A DNA stretch of 64,000 nucleotides from Palleniella muris (GTDB lineage: Bacteria > Bacteroidota > Bacteroidia > Bacteroidales > Bacteroidaceae). This document shows, piece after piece, positions 1 to 10,940 of the stretch. A program made the translations under genes and the position numbers. Location of the stretch: assembly GCF_004792655.1 (NCBI RefSeq), contig NZ_SRZC01000018.1, positions 1 through 64,000 on the forward strand, in the 5' to 3' direction. The notes below the pieces were generated by a model. The model made no database searches, was not told the origin of the DNA, and saw only the letters and a list, made by a program, of their open reading frames with translations. Numbering within the stretch: the stretch's first letter is position 1; each line of letters opens with the position of its first letter.

Positions 1-73
1 AGTCATGTTTGTTAAAAAATGTCTTAAATACAATTAGTTTAAACAACTTCAATAATAGAAAAGATTTTCGCGT
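1..73 (+). promoter_or_regulatory. CRISPR leader, right part only
   Basis: This A/T-rich stretch directly precedes the first repeat. The repeat ends in ATTGAAAT, which in type I and III systems is the 8-nt 5' handle of the crRNA, so the array is probably read left to right and the leader should lie on this side. The window cuts off the rest of the leader, and any cas genes would lie further left. The leader assignment is inferred from orientation, not from a recognised leader motif. Confidence 0.5.
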
Positions 74-3000
74 CTTTTAATTGTACCTTATGGAATTGAA
101 ATATCTCCTTGTATGCCTTTTTGAACTGCGCAAGTTTAACTTTTAATTGTACCTTATGGAATTGAAATTTTCTCTATGCTTTCACGAATTTTTGTCCGGC
201 AATCTTTTAATTGTACCTTATGGAATTGAAATTAGAACATTTATATCTTTATGCGCAATTGAATAGCTACTTTTAATTGTACCTTATGGAATTGAAATCT
301 CAGCAGGTTTGTCCAAAGGGACATTCATACCACTTTTAATTGTACCTTATGGAATTGAAATTAGACCAGTTGAACTCACTGTTTTTTGGAGGCAACTTTT
401 AATTGTACCTTATGGAATTGAAATTACAGAAATTTTTGCATCCTCGAGGTCACGGTACCTTTTAATTGTACCTTATGGAATTGAAATTTTGCCAAATACA
501 AGGCAGTTTCCTTGTGCAAGGCTTTTAATTGTACCTTATGGAATTGAAATCAAATATCTTTTCCTTAACCGGTATTCCGAGCATAACTTTTAATTGTACC
601 TTATGGAATTGAAATATACAACTCCGGTACTTTCTATAAGTGTAGAAAACTTTTAATTGTACCTTATGGAATTGAAATTGGATTGGGGTATGTGAACAGT
701 CTTATAGACGGCAAGCTTTTAATTGTACCTTATGGAATTGAAATTAAAGTGTATGAGAGCCAGGGTGCCACAGACTACACACTTTTAATTGTACCTTATG
801 GAATTGAAATGGCGATAAGTGGAGTCTTGATTTGCGCACTTTCTGTCGCTTTTAATTGTACCTTATGGAATTGAAATTACAGTATGATGAAAATCCTAAT
901 GCAAAATATGCCTCTTTTAATTGTACCTTATGGAATTGAAATTCGCTATTCTCCACTCATCACTATAAGCTTTGATGCCTCTTTTAATTGTACCTTATGG
1001 AATTGAAATTTGCAAAGGGGTTTGTTTCTGAATCACATATCATACTTTTAATTGTACCTTATGGAATTGAAATAGGTTGACTACAAGAAACTTCCAGACC
1101 TTGTGTCGCTTTTAATTGTACCTTATGGAATTGAAATTAGCACCATCCTCATTAATAGAAGAAGGAGAGAAATCTTTTAATTGTACCTTATGGAATTGAA
1201 ATAAAATTTCATTCACACAGAGACATAGGAGGGAAAAACTTTTAATTGTACCTTATGGAATTGAAATGCAGTAGAGGGAACGTTATAAGATTTAAGAACT
1301 TCCTTTTAATTGTACCTTATGGAATTGAAATAATCTCCTGAGAATCCCTTTTGTTTTGTCGAGCCCTTTTAATTGTACCTTATGGAATTGAAATAAAGTA
1401 CAGAACTACCGCAGAAAGCTACTGCAATCTTTTAATTGTACCTTATGGAATTGAAATTATTTAGACCTCAATTCGTATTCAATAGCAGTAAGACTTTTAA
1501 TTGTACCTTATGGAATTGAAATTATAATATGCAAACAAAGGATAAACAGGAACAGATGAACTTTTAATTGTACCTTATGGAATTGAAATTCGTCATTAAT
1601 TCCGGTTATCGCACTCCTTATCGTCTTTTAATTGTACCTTATGGAATTGAAATCGGAGAGCCCTCGGAGAGCCTCCGGAGGAGCAAGTCTTTTAATTGTA
1701 CCTTATGGAATTGAAATTGGACAGTGTCATAAGACAACTTCAACTCTGAATATCTTTTAATTGTACCTTATGGAATTGAAATAACTGAGAGAGAGCATTA
1801 GAAACAGCAGCAGAAGGGTCTTTTAATTGTACCTTATGGAATTGAAATCGGGTAATATGCCTTCTATTGCTACTTTGAATAGTTATGCTTTTAATTGTAC
1901 CTTATGGAATTGAAATGTGGAATTCTACTTCTGCTCAGATGTCTAGAATGCTTTTAATTGTACCTTATGGAATTGAAATTAGCTTCTTCTTGTCGAACAC
2001 GAGAATTAATAGTCCTTTTAATTGTACCTTATGGAATTGAAATTTGATGCATTCACTTGATTTTAAGTATTATAAGTCTTTTAATTGTACCTTATGGAAT
2101 TGAAATTTTCGATAGGCTTATTAAAGTGTTCAGAAGAGCGACTTTTAATTGTACCTTATGGAATTGAAATAGAAGGAACTTTGGGCGTTCCAGAACTCGG
2201 CTGACTTTTAATTGTACCTTATGGAATTGAAATTGAGGGTGTAGGTGAGGTTCTTGCCGTCGAACTTCGCTGCTTTTAATTGTACCTTATGGAATTGAAA
2301 TTTCACTACAACCGTTCCCGCTTTAACAAGAAAGGCTTTTAATTGTACCTTATGGAATTGAAATTTGAGGAAATGCCATTCTCCTGCAACTGCTGCAGGT
2401 CCTTTTAATTGTACCTTATGGAATTGAAATTTTCTGTTCTTGTCGGGTGAAATGTCCCGATGTCCTTTTAATTGTACCTTATGGAATTGAAATGAGTCAG
2501 AACCGGAGTCTGACTCAAGAATATCAACACTTTTAATTGTACCTTATGGAATTGAAATTATTGAGAGAGAGCGTTAGAAACAGCAGCAGAAGGGCTTTTA
2601 ATTGTACCTTATGGAATTGAAATTAAGGCGACTTCTGTCGGGGCTCGCCTGCGGAACGCTTTTAATTGTACAAAATTGGTAGATATGTTGTTTCTCAAAG
2701 TAAAGGGCTCGCCTGCGGAACGCTTTTAATTGTACCTTATGGAATTGAAATATTAGAAAGTATAATTATTGTGTTAAGAAGGTCAAGCTTTTAATTGTAC
2801 CTTATGGAATTGAAATCATAACATCATCATCGTACGTATGCCCGAGGGGGCTTTTAATTGTACCTTATGGAATTGAAATCTGGTTCTCAAGGACATGGTG
2901 CTGCTGCTCAGTCTTCTTTTAATTGTACCTTATGGAATTGAAATAGTTTATTAGCAAGGTTACGAAGATAAGAATATTGCTCTTTTAATTGTACCTTATG

Positions 3001-4248
3001 GAATTGAAATACTCTTAATAATGGCACGCCGTATCTGTGAATATAGCTTTTAATTGTACCTTATGGAATTGAAATAAAGATAAGCAGTATGAGTATGCCG
3101 AGCGTGCTGTAAACTTTTAATTGTACCTTATGGAATTGAAATCGGAGTGGTCCCGCGGAAGCGCCGCCGGAGGCAACTTTTAATTGTACCTTATGGAATT
3201 GAAATTTATATTCAGGTTTTACAGCACTTGGGACATCAGCTTTTAATTGTACCTTATGGAATTGAAATAACATAATGAAAATAATAATTAAAATTAATCA
3301 GACTTTTAATTGTACCTTATGGAATTGAAATTTGGTCGTCGTCTTTTGTCTGTCATTCGTGGTATCTTTTAATTGTACCTTATGGAATTGAAATGAAATT
3401 TCATCTGCTCAAATAAAGCAGCTTGTTGCACTTTTAATTGTACCTTATGGAATTGAAATTTTCATTAAATACCATAGTATTTTTATTACAACTTTTAATT
3501 GTACCTTATGGAATTGAAATGCAGTATATGACAGCAGCGGCAAGGGCTCCAATCACTCTTTTAATTGTACCTTATGGAATTGAAATCAAGGAACAACGAG
3601 GTAAAGGGGGTCAAGGTCGGAACGCTTTTAATTGTACCTTATGGAATTGAAATTCCATGAAATTGAGGAAGGTCGGAGAACGTACGAATACTTTTAATTG
3701 TACCTTATGGAATTGAAATAACAACAAAATGATTGGAACCTTATGATGTGGAACTTTTAATTGTACCTTATGGAATTGAAATAATTCAATTAATAAAGAT
3801 TAATTATTATGTCAGTATTTCTTTTAATTGTACCTTATGGAATTGAAATTTATCAATAAAATTAGGGTCAATATTCGGAGCCTGCTGCTTTTAATTGTAC
3901 CTTATGGAATTGAAATTTGTAGCCGCACAAGGTCGGTGCGGTCAGACATCTCTGTCTTTTAATTGTACCTTATGGAATTGAAATGGAATAGACAAAGAAT
4001 TCCTTACTGTCCCTTGTGGTCTTTTAATTGTACCTTATGGAATTGAAATACATCCGAAACCGCTGAGTTTTCCGGCTTTGGGATAACTTTTAATTGTACC
4101 TTATGGAATTGAAATCTCTTCATCTGCTAAGAATCCTTTCAATACTCCTTTGCTTTTAATTGTACCTTATGGAATTGAAATTTAACACGAGAAGGAATAT
4201 TAAGAAGAGCATTATCATTCTTTTAATTGTACCTTATGGAATTGAAAT
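74..4248 (+). CRISPR. CRISPR array, 64 full repeats plus one broken repeat
   Basis: A 29-nt direct repeat starts with CTTTTAATTGTACC and ends with GGAATTGAAAT. I counted 65 occurrences; all looked identical except the one at 2659, which keeps only its first 13 nt. Spacers are 32 to 39 nt, mostly 34-38, and almost all differ. The repeat has little self-complementarity and the ATTGAAA-type 3' end, as in I-B and III systems; the subtype cannot be set without cas genes. The last repeat (4220-4248) is intact, so the distal end has not decayed. The array lies about 100 bp before the promoter of the ribosomal protein operon, on the same strand. Confidence 0.99.
2641..2735 (+). repeat. Off-register insertion in the array with 31-bp flanking duplication
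   Basis: Positions 2641-2671 and 2705-2735 are identical for 31 bp. Each copy consists of the last 18 nt of a spacer (from GGGCTCGCC to GGAACG) plus the first 13 nt of the CRISPR repeat (CTTTTAATTGTAC). Between them lie 33 bp of unrelated sequence (2672-2704). The first copy is therefore followed by a repeat lacking its last 16 nt, including the crRNA handle. The insert is spacer-sized and the duplication is close to repeat-sized, but the junction is displaced from the repeat boundary. Confidence 0.9.
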
Positions 4249-4297
4249 GAGTAAATGCTCTGCTGTGACTCTATATGTCAGGATATGTGATATATGA

Positions 4298-4323
4298 TTG
4301 ACTTTTTATATTGACTTTTTATA
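4298..4323. repeat. Tandem 13-bp repeat after the CRISPR array
   Basis: TTGACTTTTTATA occurs twice in direct succession (4298-4310, 4311-4323) between the last CRISPR repeat and the promoter of the ribosomal protein operon. No strong terminator hairpin is visible between 4249 and 4354, so array transcripts may run on to the right. Function unknown. Confidence 0.7.
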
Positions 4324-4354
4324 TTAAGAACGTTATAAAAAATACTGAAAAATA

Positions 4355-4386
4355 TTTGCATGTAAGGGAAATATTTCGTATCTTTG
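4355..4386 (+). promoter_or_regulatory. Promoter of the ribosomal protein operon
   Basis: A TTTG box (4355-4358) and TATCTTTG (4379-4386) are separated by 20 bp. This matches the Bacteroidetes housekeeping promoter (TTTG, 19-21 bp, TAnnTTTG). It lies about 195 bp before rplC, so transcription starts near 4391 and leaves a long 5' leader. It is the only promoter of this kind that I found between the array and rplC. Confidence 0.8.
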
Positions 4387-4390
4387 CATC

Positions 4391-4579
4391 ATGAAAAGTG
4401 TGATTTGCGCTGGCTTATGCTATCAATACACTGGAAATGAACGCCTTAGAACTTTGAAATGCGGGTTCTTTTGGTGGTTCTATTTGTGTGTATATATGCA
4501 CTTTCATGCTGCGGCTGTAGAAAAAGTCGGAAATAAATAGAAATAAATACACATATTATTATTAAATTTTTAAATTGAA
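4391..4579 (+). promoter_or_regulatory. Long 5' leader of rplC with a possible 49-codon ORF
   Basis: About 190 nt lie between the predicted transcription start and rplC. Ribosomal protein operons often have structured leaders for feedback control, so this length is suggestive. The leader contains an open frame (4391-4540, 49 codons) that starts MKSVICAGLC and is rich in Cys, Phe, Trp and Tyr. Its ATG falls at or next to the predicted transcription start, so it could only be translated leaderless. I recognise neither a known r-protein leader motif nor a known peptide family. Confidence 0.4.
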
Positions 4580-5194
4580 ATGCCAGGATTAATTGGAAGA
4601 AAAATCGGAATGACATCCGTTTTCAGTGCCGACGGTAAAAATGTACCGTGCACTGTTATCGAAGCTGGTCCTTGTGTTGTTACTCAGGTGAAGACTGTCG
4701 AGAAGGACGGCTACAAGGCTGTTCAGCTCGGTTTCGCTGAGGCTAAAGAGTCTCGTACAAGCAAACCTATGATGGGTGTCTTCAAGAAGGCGGGTACAAC
4801 ACCAAAGAAGCACTTGGCCGAGTTCAAGTTTGAAGAGGAATATAACCTCGGAGACACAATCACTGTTGATTTGTTCAATGACGCGACTTTTGTTGACGTT
4901 GTTGGTACATCAAAGGGTAAAGGTTTCCAGGGTGTTGTGAAGCGTCATGGTTTCGGAGGTGTAGGCCAGGCTACTCACGGTCAGGATGACCGTCTCCGCA
5001 AGCCGGGTTCTATTGGTGCTTGTTCTTACCCTGCAAAGGTGTTCAAGGGTATGCGCATGGGTGGTCACATGGGAAATGAGCGTGTGACAACTCAGAATCT
5101 CAAAGTGTTAAAGGTGATACCTGAGCAGAATCTCATCATTGTCAAGGGTTCTGTTGCTGGTTATAATGGTTCAACAGTCTTAATTCAGAAATAA
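4580..5194 (+). CDS. rplC: 50S ribosomal protein L3
   Basis: L3 is an early-assembly protein of the large subunit that reaches towards the peptidyl transferase centre. The 204-residue length is normal for the family. It begins [12 protein letters not shown] and contains the family block [16 protein letters not shown] near residue 115, followed by the His- and Gln-rich loop with [16 protein letters not shown]. It is the first gene of the block here; in most bacteria, including other Bacteroidetes, rpsJ (S10) comes before it. Its stop overlaps the rplD start by one base. Confidence 0.98.
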   Translation: MPGLIGRKIGMTSVFSADGKNVPCTVIEAGPCVVTQVKTVEKDGYKAVQLGFAEAKESRTSKPMMGVFKKAGTTPKKHLAEFKFEEEYNLGDTITVDLFNDATFVDVVGTSKGKGFQGVVKRHGFGGVGQATHGQDDRLRKPGSIGACSYPAKVFKGMRMGGHMGNERVTTQNLKVLKVIPEQNLIIVKGSVAGYNGSTVLIQK

Positions 5195-5823
5195 TGGAAG
5201 TTAACGTATTAGATATTAAAGGTCAGGAGACCGGAAGAAAGGTTACGTTAAACGAATCTATCTTCGGAATTGAGCCAAACGATCACGTGCTTTACCTCGA
5301 TGTTAAGCAGTATCTCGGCAATCAGCGTCAGGGAACAGCGAAGGCTAAGGAACGTTCTGAGATGTCCGGTTCAACACGTAAGCTTGGTCGTCAGAAGGGT
5401 GGCGGCGGTGCTCGTCGCGGTGACATCAACTCGCCTGTACTCGTAGGTGGCGCTCGCGTGTTCGGTCCACGTCCACGTGACTATCGCACAAAGCTCAACC
5501 TTAAGACAAAGATTCTTGCACGTAAGAGCGCGCTTTCATACAAGGCGCAGGAGAATGCAATCGTTGTTGTTGAGGATTTCAACATCGAGACTCCAAAGAC
5601 AAAGGAGATGCTTGCTATCGCAAAGAACCTTGGCGTTGAAGGAAAGAAGATTCTCTTCGTCCTCCCTGCTGAGAACAAGAATGTCTATCTCTCTGCACGC
5701 AATGTACAGAAGATGAATGTTCAGGCTGCTGCCAATATCCACGCATACGGAGTGCTTAACGCTGACGTGCTCGTGATAGCAGAGTCTTCATTCGCAACTA
5801 TCGACAATATCTTGAACAAGTAA
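5194..5823 (+). CDS. rplD: 50S ribosomal protein L4
   Basis: L4 lines part of the nascent-peptide exit tunnel. The protein has 209 residues. The long basic tunnel loop is visible around residues 60-98 ([15 protein letters not shown], then GPRPRDY). The C-terminal half shows the Rossmann-like fold block [10 protein letters not shown]. The start overlaps the rplC stop by one base, so the two are translationally coupled. In E. coli L4 represses its own operon; whether it does so here is not known. Confidence 0.98.
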   Translation: MEVNVLDIKGQETGRKVTLNESIFGIEPNDHVLYLDVKQYLGNQRQGTAKAKERSEMSGSTRKLGRQKGGGGARRGDINSPVLVGGARVFGPRPRDYRTKLNLKTKILARKSALSYKAQENAIVVVEDFNIETPKTKEMLAIAKNLGVEGKKILFVLPAENKNVYLSARNVQKMNVQAAANIHAYGVLNADVLVIAESSFATIDNILNK

Positions 5824-5843
5824 AGTAAAGGAGACACTATAGT

Positions 5844-6137
5844 ATGGCATTCATTATTAAACCACTGGTCACTGAGAAGATGACCGAGATTTCTGAGAAA
5901 AAGCCTAACCGTTACGGTTTCATTGTGCGTCCTGAGGCTAACAAGCTTGAGATAAAGAAAGAGATTGAGGCACAGTACAATGTTACAGTAGAGGATGTGA
6001 ACACAATGCGTTATGCAGGCAAGCGCTCTTCACGCTACACTCGCGCAGGTCTCGTAAAGGGACAGAAAAACGCATTCAAGAAGGCTATCGTCACTCTCAA
6101 AGAGGGTGAGTCTATTGATTTTTATAGCAATATCTAA
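5844..6137 (+). CDS. rplW: 50S ribosomal protein L23
   Basis: L23 sits at the tunnel exit and is the docking site for trigger factor and SRP. The protein has 97 residues, as expected for the bacterial family. The N-terminal IIKPLVTEKM motif and the YNVTVEDVNTMR segment are typical. It lies 20 bp after rplD in the usual order L4-L23-L2. Confidence 0.97.
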   Translation: MAFIIKPLVTEKMTEISEKKPNRYGFIVRPEANKLEIKKEIEAQYNVTVEDVNTMRYAGKRSSRYTRAGLVKGQKNAFKKAIVTLKEGESIDFYSNI

Positions 6138-6143
6138 AATAAA

Positions 6144-6971
<828 letters not shown>

Positions 6972-6994
6972 TAAATTAGCAAACTGAGTAAATT

Positions 6995-7261
6995 ATGAGT
7001 CGTTCATTAAAAAAAGGTCCATACATCAACGTTTCTCTTGAGAAGAAGATTCTCGCCATGAATGAGAGCGGCAAGAAGAATGTTGTAAAGACTTGGGCTA
7101 GAGCCTCAATGATCTCACCTGATTTCGTGGGTCACACTGTGGCTGTTCATAACGGTAACAAATTTATCCCTGTTTACATCACCGAGAATATGGTAGGCCA
7201 CAAGCTTGGTGAGTTTGCTCCAACACGCCGTTTCGGCGGTCATGCAGGCAACCGTAAGTAA
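6995..7261 (+). CDS. rpsS: 30S ribosomal protein S19
   Basis: S19 binds the head of the small subunit next to S13. The 88-residue length is normal. [17 protein letters not shown], the [19 protein letters not shown] region and GEFAPTRRF are all family hallmarks. It lies 23 bp after rplB. Confidence 0.98.
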   Translation: MSRSLKKGPYINVSLEKKILAMNESGKKNVVKTWARASMISPDFVGHTVAVHNGNKFIPVYITENMVGHKLGEFAPTRRFGGHAGNRK

Positions 7262-7295
7262 GCAGGCGTAACAATTCAAAACCATAAGAAACAAA

Positions 7296-7697
7296 ATGGG
7301 AGCAAGAAAACATAACGCTGCTAAAGCAAGAAAAGAAGCCCAGAAGAATTTGTATTTCGCAAAGCTTAACGGCTGCCCTTCTTCACCACGTAAGATGCGC
7401 TACGTCGTAGATATGGTGCGTGGCATGGAAGTGAACCGTGCGCTCGGCGTGCTGCGATTCTCAAAGAAGGCAGCATCCGCTGACGTTGAGAAACTTCTCC
7501 GTTCTGCTATTGCTAACTGGGAAATAAAGAATGATCGTAAGGCTGAGGATGGTGAGCTCTATATCTCCAAGGTCTTCGTTGATGAGGGTGTTACAATGAA
7601 GCGCATGCGCCCTGCACCACAGGGACGCGGCTACCGTATCCGCAAGCGCTCTAACCACGTGACACTGTTCGTGGATGCAAAAACTAATGACAATTAA
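7296..7697 (+). CDS. rplV: 50S ribosomal protein L22
   Basis: L22 forms part of the exit tunnel with L4. At 133 residues it is about 20 longer than E. coli L22. The extra residues form a basic N-terminal extension ([18 protein letters not shown]) before the core motif [14 protein letters not shown]. The beta-hairpin that enters the tunnel is visible near the C terminus ([18 protein letters not shown]). Such an extension is usual in Bacteroidetes. Confidence 0.98.
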   Translation: MGARKHNAAKARKEAQKNLYFAKLNGCPSSPRKMRYVVDMVRGMEVNRALGVLRFSKKAASADVEKLLRSAIANWEIKNDRKAEDGELYISKVFVDEGVTMKRMRPAPQGRGYRIRKRSNHVTLFVDAKTNDN

Positions 7698-7705
7698 TTA
7701 ATAGT

Positions 7706-8437
7706 ATGGGACAGAAAGTTAATCCAATCGCTAACCGCCTCGGCATTGTCCGTGGTTGGGATTCAAATTGGTTCGGTGGTAAGAACTTCGGAGACAACCT
7801 CGTCGAGGATCAGAAAATCCGCAAGTATCTTAACGAGCGTCTCGCTAAGGCCAGCGTGTCTCGCATCATCATCGAGCGTACATTGAAGTTCGTCACCATC
7901 ACTATTTGCACAGCCCGTCCGGGTATTGTCATTGGTAAGGGTGGCCAGGATGTCGACAAACTGAAGGAAGAGCTCAAGAAGCTTTACGACAAGGACATCC
8001 AGATCAATATCTTTGAGGTAAAGAAGCCAGACCTTGATGCGACAATCGTTGCAACAAACCTCGCTCGCCAAATCGAGGGCAAAGTTGCATACCGTCGTGC
8101 TATCAAGATGGCTATCGCCAACACCATGCGCGCAGGTGCAGAGGGTATCAAAGTCCAGATTTGCGGTCGTCTCAACGGTGCCGAAATGGCACGCAAGGAG
8201 ATGCTCAAGGAAGGACGTACTCCACTTCACACTTTCCGTGCAGATATAGATTACTGTCAGGCAGAGGCTCTCACCAAGGTGGGTATTCTCGGTATCAAGG
8301 TCTGGATTTGCCGTGGCGAAGTCTATGGCAAGAAGGATGTTACCGTCAATTTCACACAGGAGAAGCAGAGCAACGGCCGTTCTAACAGTCCACGCTCTGG
8401 TAGAGGCGGTAACCGCAAGAGAAACAATAACCGTTAA
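7706..8437 (+). CDS. rpsC: 30S ribosomal protein S3
   Basis: S3 is part of the mRNA entry site and has helicase-related function with S4 and S5. The protein has 243 residues. The type II KH domain carries the GxxG loop in [14 protein letters not shown], and the C-terminal domain has [14 protein letters not shown]. The tail after residue 215 is Arg-, Asn- and Gly-rich, low complexity and probably disordered. Confidence 0.98.
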   Translation: MGQKVNPIANRLGIVRGWDSNWFGGKNFGDNLVEDQKIRKYLNERLAKASVSRIIIERTLKFVTITICTARPGIVIGKGGQDVDKLKEELKKLYDKDIQINIFEVKKPDLDATIVATNLARQIEGKVAYRRAIKMAIANTMRAGAEGIKVQICGRLNGAEMARKEMLKEGRTPLHTFRADIDYCQAEALTKVGILGIKVWICRGEVYGKKDVTVNFTQEKQSNGRSNSPRSGRGGNRKRNNNR

Positions 8438-8451
8438 AAGTAGAGTCTATC

Positions 8452-8880
8452 ATGTTACAGCCAAAAAGAGTAAAATACAGAAGACCGCAAGACGGTCGTG
8501 GTAACAAGGGCAACGCTCACCGCGGCACTCAGCTCGCTTTCGGTTCGTTCGGTATCAAGACCCTTGAGCCAAAGTGGATTGACAGCCGTCAGATTGAGGC
8601 AGCCCGTGTGGCGATTAACCGTTATATGAACCGTGAAGGACAGGTGTGGATCCGTATCTTCCCTGACAAGCCTATCACACGCAAGCCTGCCGATGTCCGA
8701 ATGGGTAAAGGTAAGGGTGACGTAGCAGGATGGGTAGCTCCGGTTACTCCGGGTCGCATCCTCTTCGAGGTAGAGGGCGTGCCTTTCGCAGTAGCAAAGG
8801 AAGCACTCCGTCTCGGTGCTCAGAAATTGCCAGTTAAGTGTAAGTTTATTATTCGTCGTGACTACGACAAGAACGCATAA
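8452..8880 (+). CDS. rplP: 50S ribosomal protein L16
   Basis: L16 contacts the A-site tRNA and is a late assembly protein. The 142-residue length is normal. It starts [16 protein letters not shown]; the family core [16 protein letters not shown] and the RMGKGKG motif are present. It follows rpsC by 14 bp. Confidence 0.98.
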   Translation: MLQPKRVKYRRPQDGRGNKGNAHRGTQLAFGSFGIKTLEPKWIDSRQIEAARVAINRYMNREGQVWIRIFPDKPITRKPADVRMGKGKGDVAGWVAPVTPGRILFEVEGVPFAVAKEALRLGAQKLPVKCKFIIRRDYDKNA

Positions 8881-8882
8881 TT

Positions 8883-9077
8883 ATGAAGATTAAAGAAGTA
8901 AATGAACTCGAGACCAAGGAATTGGTCGAGAAGCTCGAGACAGCAAAGGCTGCTCTTCAGCAGATGAAGCTCAACCACGCTATCACTCCACTCGAGAATC
9001 CATCTCAGATTAAGGGCGCTCGTCGTGACATAGCACGTATGAAGACAGTACTCCGTCAAAGAGAACTTAACAAATAA
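8883..9077 (+). CDS. rpmC: 50S ribosomal protein L29
   Basis: L29 is a small helical hairpin protein near the tunnel exit. The protein has 64 residues and shows the ELETKELVEKLETAKAAL N-terminal helix and the RRDIARMKTVLRQREL C-terminal helix. It starts 2 bp after the rplP stop, so coupling is likely. Confidence 0.96.
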   Translation: MKIKEVNELETKELVEKLETAKAALQQMKLNHAITPLENPSQIKGARRDIARMKTVLRQRELNK

Positions 9078-9089
9078 CAATTATCCAAG

Positions 9090-9347
9090 ATGGAAACAAG
9101 AAATTTAAGAAAGACAAGACAGGGTGTTGTTATCAGCGACAAGATGGACAAGTCCATCGTTGTTGCTGCCAAGTTCAAGGAGAAGCATCCTATATATGGT
9201 AAGTTTGTCCAAAAGACAAAGAAATACCATGCGCACGATGAGAAGAATGAAGCTCATGTGGGCGATACAGTGCTAATCATGGAGACACGTCCTCTCAGCA
9301 AGACAAAGCGCTGGAGATTAGTTTCAATAACTGAAAAAGCTAAGTAA
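9090..9347 (+). CDS. rpsQ: 30S ribosomal protein S17
   Basis: S17 is a primary-binding OB-fold protein of the small subunit. The protein has 85 residues. [19 protein letters not shown] and the [15 protein letters not shown] end are diagnostic. The order L29-S17-L14 is the standard spc arrangement. Confidence 0.98.
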   Translation: METRNLRKTRQGVVISDKMDKSIVVAAKFKEKHPIYGKFVQKTKKYHAHDEKNEAHVGDTVLIMETRPLSKTKRWRLVSITEKAK

Positions 9348-9349
9348 AT

Positions 9350-9715
9350 ATGATACAGGCAGAATCAAGACTTACAGTATGTGATAACAGCGGTGCACGC
9401 GAGGCTCTCTGCATCCGTGTCCTTGGTGGTACCAAGCGCCGTTACGCAAGTGTGGGAGACGTTATCGTCGTTGCTGTCAAGAATGTCATCCCATCAAGTG
9501 ATTTGAAGAAAGGTGCAGTATCTAAGGCTTTGATCGTCCGCACAAAGAAGGAGATTCGCCGTGCAGATGGCTCGTACATCCGTTTCGATGACAACGCATG
9601 CGTACTGCTCAACAATGCTGGCGAGCTTCGCGGCAGCCGTATTTTCGGTCCTGTTGCTCGTGAGCTTCGTGCGGTTAATATGAAGGTCGTTTCTCTGGCA
9701 CCTGAGGTTCTTTAA
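9350..9715 (+). CDS. rplN: 50S ribosomal protein L14
   Basis: L14 sits at the subunit interface and is the target of the silencing factor RsfS. The 121-residue length is standard. [19 protein letters not shown] at the N terminus and [13 protein letters not shown] near the C terminus are near-invariant in the family. It starts 2 bp after rpsQ. Confidence 0.98.
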   Translation: MIQAESRLTVCDNSGAREALCIRVLGGTKRRYASVGDVIVVAVKNVIPSSDLKKGAVSKALIVRTKKEIRRADGSYIRFDDNACVLLNNAGELRGSRIFGPVARELRAVNMKVVSLAPEVL

Positions 9716-9735
9716 TAATTAAAAGTTACAGAAAA

Positions 9736-10053
9736 ATGACAAAGTTACATATTAGAAAAGGCGATACTGTCATCGTTCTTGCCGGTAAGGACAAGGGCAA
9801 GACTGGCAAAGTTCTTCAGGTTCTCGTTGAGAAGGAACGTGCAATCGTTGAAGGTGTGAATATGGTTAAGAAAAGCCAGAAGCCAAGTGCCAAGAATCCA
9901 CAGGGTGGTATCGTTGAGCAGGAAGCTTCTATTCACATTTCAAATCTGAGTCTCATCGATCCAAAGAGTGGCAAGGCTACTCGCGTATCAATCAAGCATG
10001 AGGGCAAGAATGTAATCCGTATCTCTAAAAAGTCAGGGGAGGAAATCAAGTAA
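9736..10053 (+). CDS. rplX: 50S ribosomal protein L24
   Basis: L24 is an assembly-initiator protein with an N-terminal KOW domain, visible as [20 protein letters not shown] at residues 8-27. The protein has 105 residues. Its stop overlaps the rplE start by one base, as at the rplC/rplD junction. Confidence 0.98.
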   Translation: MTKLHIRKGDTVIVLAGKDKGKTGKVLQVLVEKERAIVEGVNMVKKSQKPSAKNPQGGIVEQEASIHISNLSLIDPKSGKATRVSIKHEGKNVIRISKKSGEEIK

Positions 10054-10607
10054 TGGAAACAGCACAGTTAAAGAAGGTTTATGCCGAGACAATCGCTCCG
10101 GCACTCCAGAAGCAGTTCAACTACTCTTCGTCAATGGAGATTCCTCAGTTGACAAAGATTGTTGTTAACCAGGGACTTGGTGATGCAACCCAGGACAAAA
10201 AGATTATCGAGGTCGCTATCAACGAGATAACAACTATTACAGGTCAGAAGGCTGTCGCTACATATTCTAAAAAGGATATCGCGAACTTCAAGCTCCGCAA
10301 GAAGATGCCTATCGGTGTTATGGTGACTCTCCGTCGTGAGCGCATGTATGAATTCCTTGAGAAGCTCGTCCGCATTGCTCTTCCTCGTATCCGTGACTTC
10401 AAGGGTATCGAGTCTAAGTTTGACGGTCGTGGCAACTATACTCTTGGTATTCAGGAGCAGATTATCTTCCCTGAGATAAATATTGATAATGTTGACCGCA
10501 TCCAGGGTATGAACATCACTTTCGTCACAACAGCAAAGACTGACGAAGAGGGATTCGCTCTCCTGAAAGCATTCGGTCTTCCATTCAAGAACGCTAAAAA
10601 CGATTAA
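10053..10607 (+). CDS. rplE: 50S ribosomal protein L5
   Basis: L5 binds 5S rRNA and contacts P-site tRNA. The protein has 184 residues. The blocks [23 protein letters not shown] and the [11 protein letters not shown] loop are those of the bacterial family. It is translationally coupled to rplX by a one-base overlap. Confidence 0.98.
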   Translation: METAQLKKVYAETIAPALQKQFNYSSSMEIPQLTKIVVNQGLGDATQDKKIIEVAINEITTITGQKAVATYSKKDIANFKLRKKMPIGVMVTLRRERMYEFLEKLVRIALPRIRDFKGIESKFDGRGNYTLGIQEQIIFPEINIDNVDRIQGMNITFVTTAKTDEEGFALLKAFGLPFKNAKND

Positions 10608-10612
10608 GAGAT

Positions 10613-10915
10613 ATGGCAAAAGAATCAATGAAGGCACGCGAGGTAAAGCGTGCTCGTCTGGTAGCTCGTTACGCTGAGAAGCGCGCTGCTCTCAAGAAGA
10701 TTATCGCAACTACAGATGATCTCGCTGAAGCATACGAGGCAGCTCGCAAGCTCCAGAGCATTCCTAAGAATGCCAACCCTATCCGACTCCACAACCGTTG
10801 CAAGATTACCGGTCGTCCAAAGGGTTACATCCGCCAGTTCGGCATTTCCCGTATCCAGTTCCGTGAGATGGCTTCTGCAGGTCTCATCCCTGGTGTGAAG
10901 AAGGCAAGCTGGTAA
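10613..10915 (+). CDS. rpsN: 30S ribosomal protein S14, zinc-free form
   Basis: S14 is a small-subunit head protein. At 100 residues this is the long form without the CxxC...CxxC zinc site; only one Cys is present ([12 protein letters not shown]). The block [19 protein letters not shown] is diagnostic. It follows rplE by 5 bp. A gap of 211 bp, unusual for this operon, separates it from rpsH. Confidence 0.98.
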   Translation: MAKESMKAREVKRARLVARYAEKRAALKKIIATTDDLAEAYEAARKLQSIPKNANPIRLHNRCKITGRPKGYIRQFGISRIQFREMASAGLIPGVKKASW

Positions 10916-10940
10916 TCGTCCGCACAGTAAAGTCCTTGCT

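Noticed and set aside
3587..3624. Spacer ending in GTCGGAACG resembles the end of the spacer at 2641-2658
   Set aside because: Shared bases are few and broken by mismatches, so common origin cannot be claimed.
309..3650. Open frames inside the CRISPR array coding repeated LLIVPYGIEI or FQFHKVQLK
   Set aside because: They only translate the CRISPR repeat and random spacers, and end within a few units.
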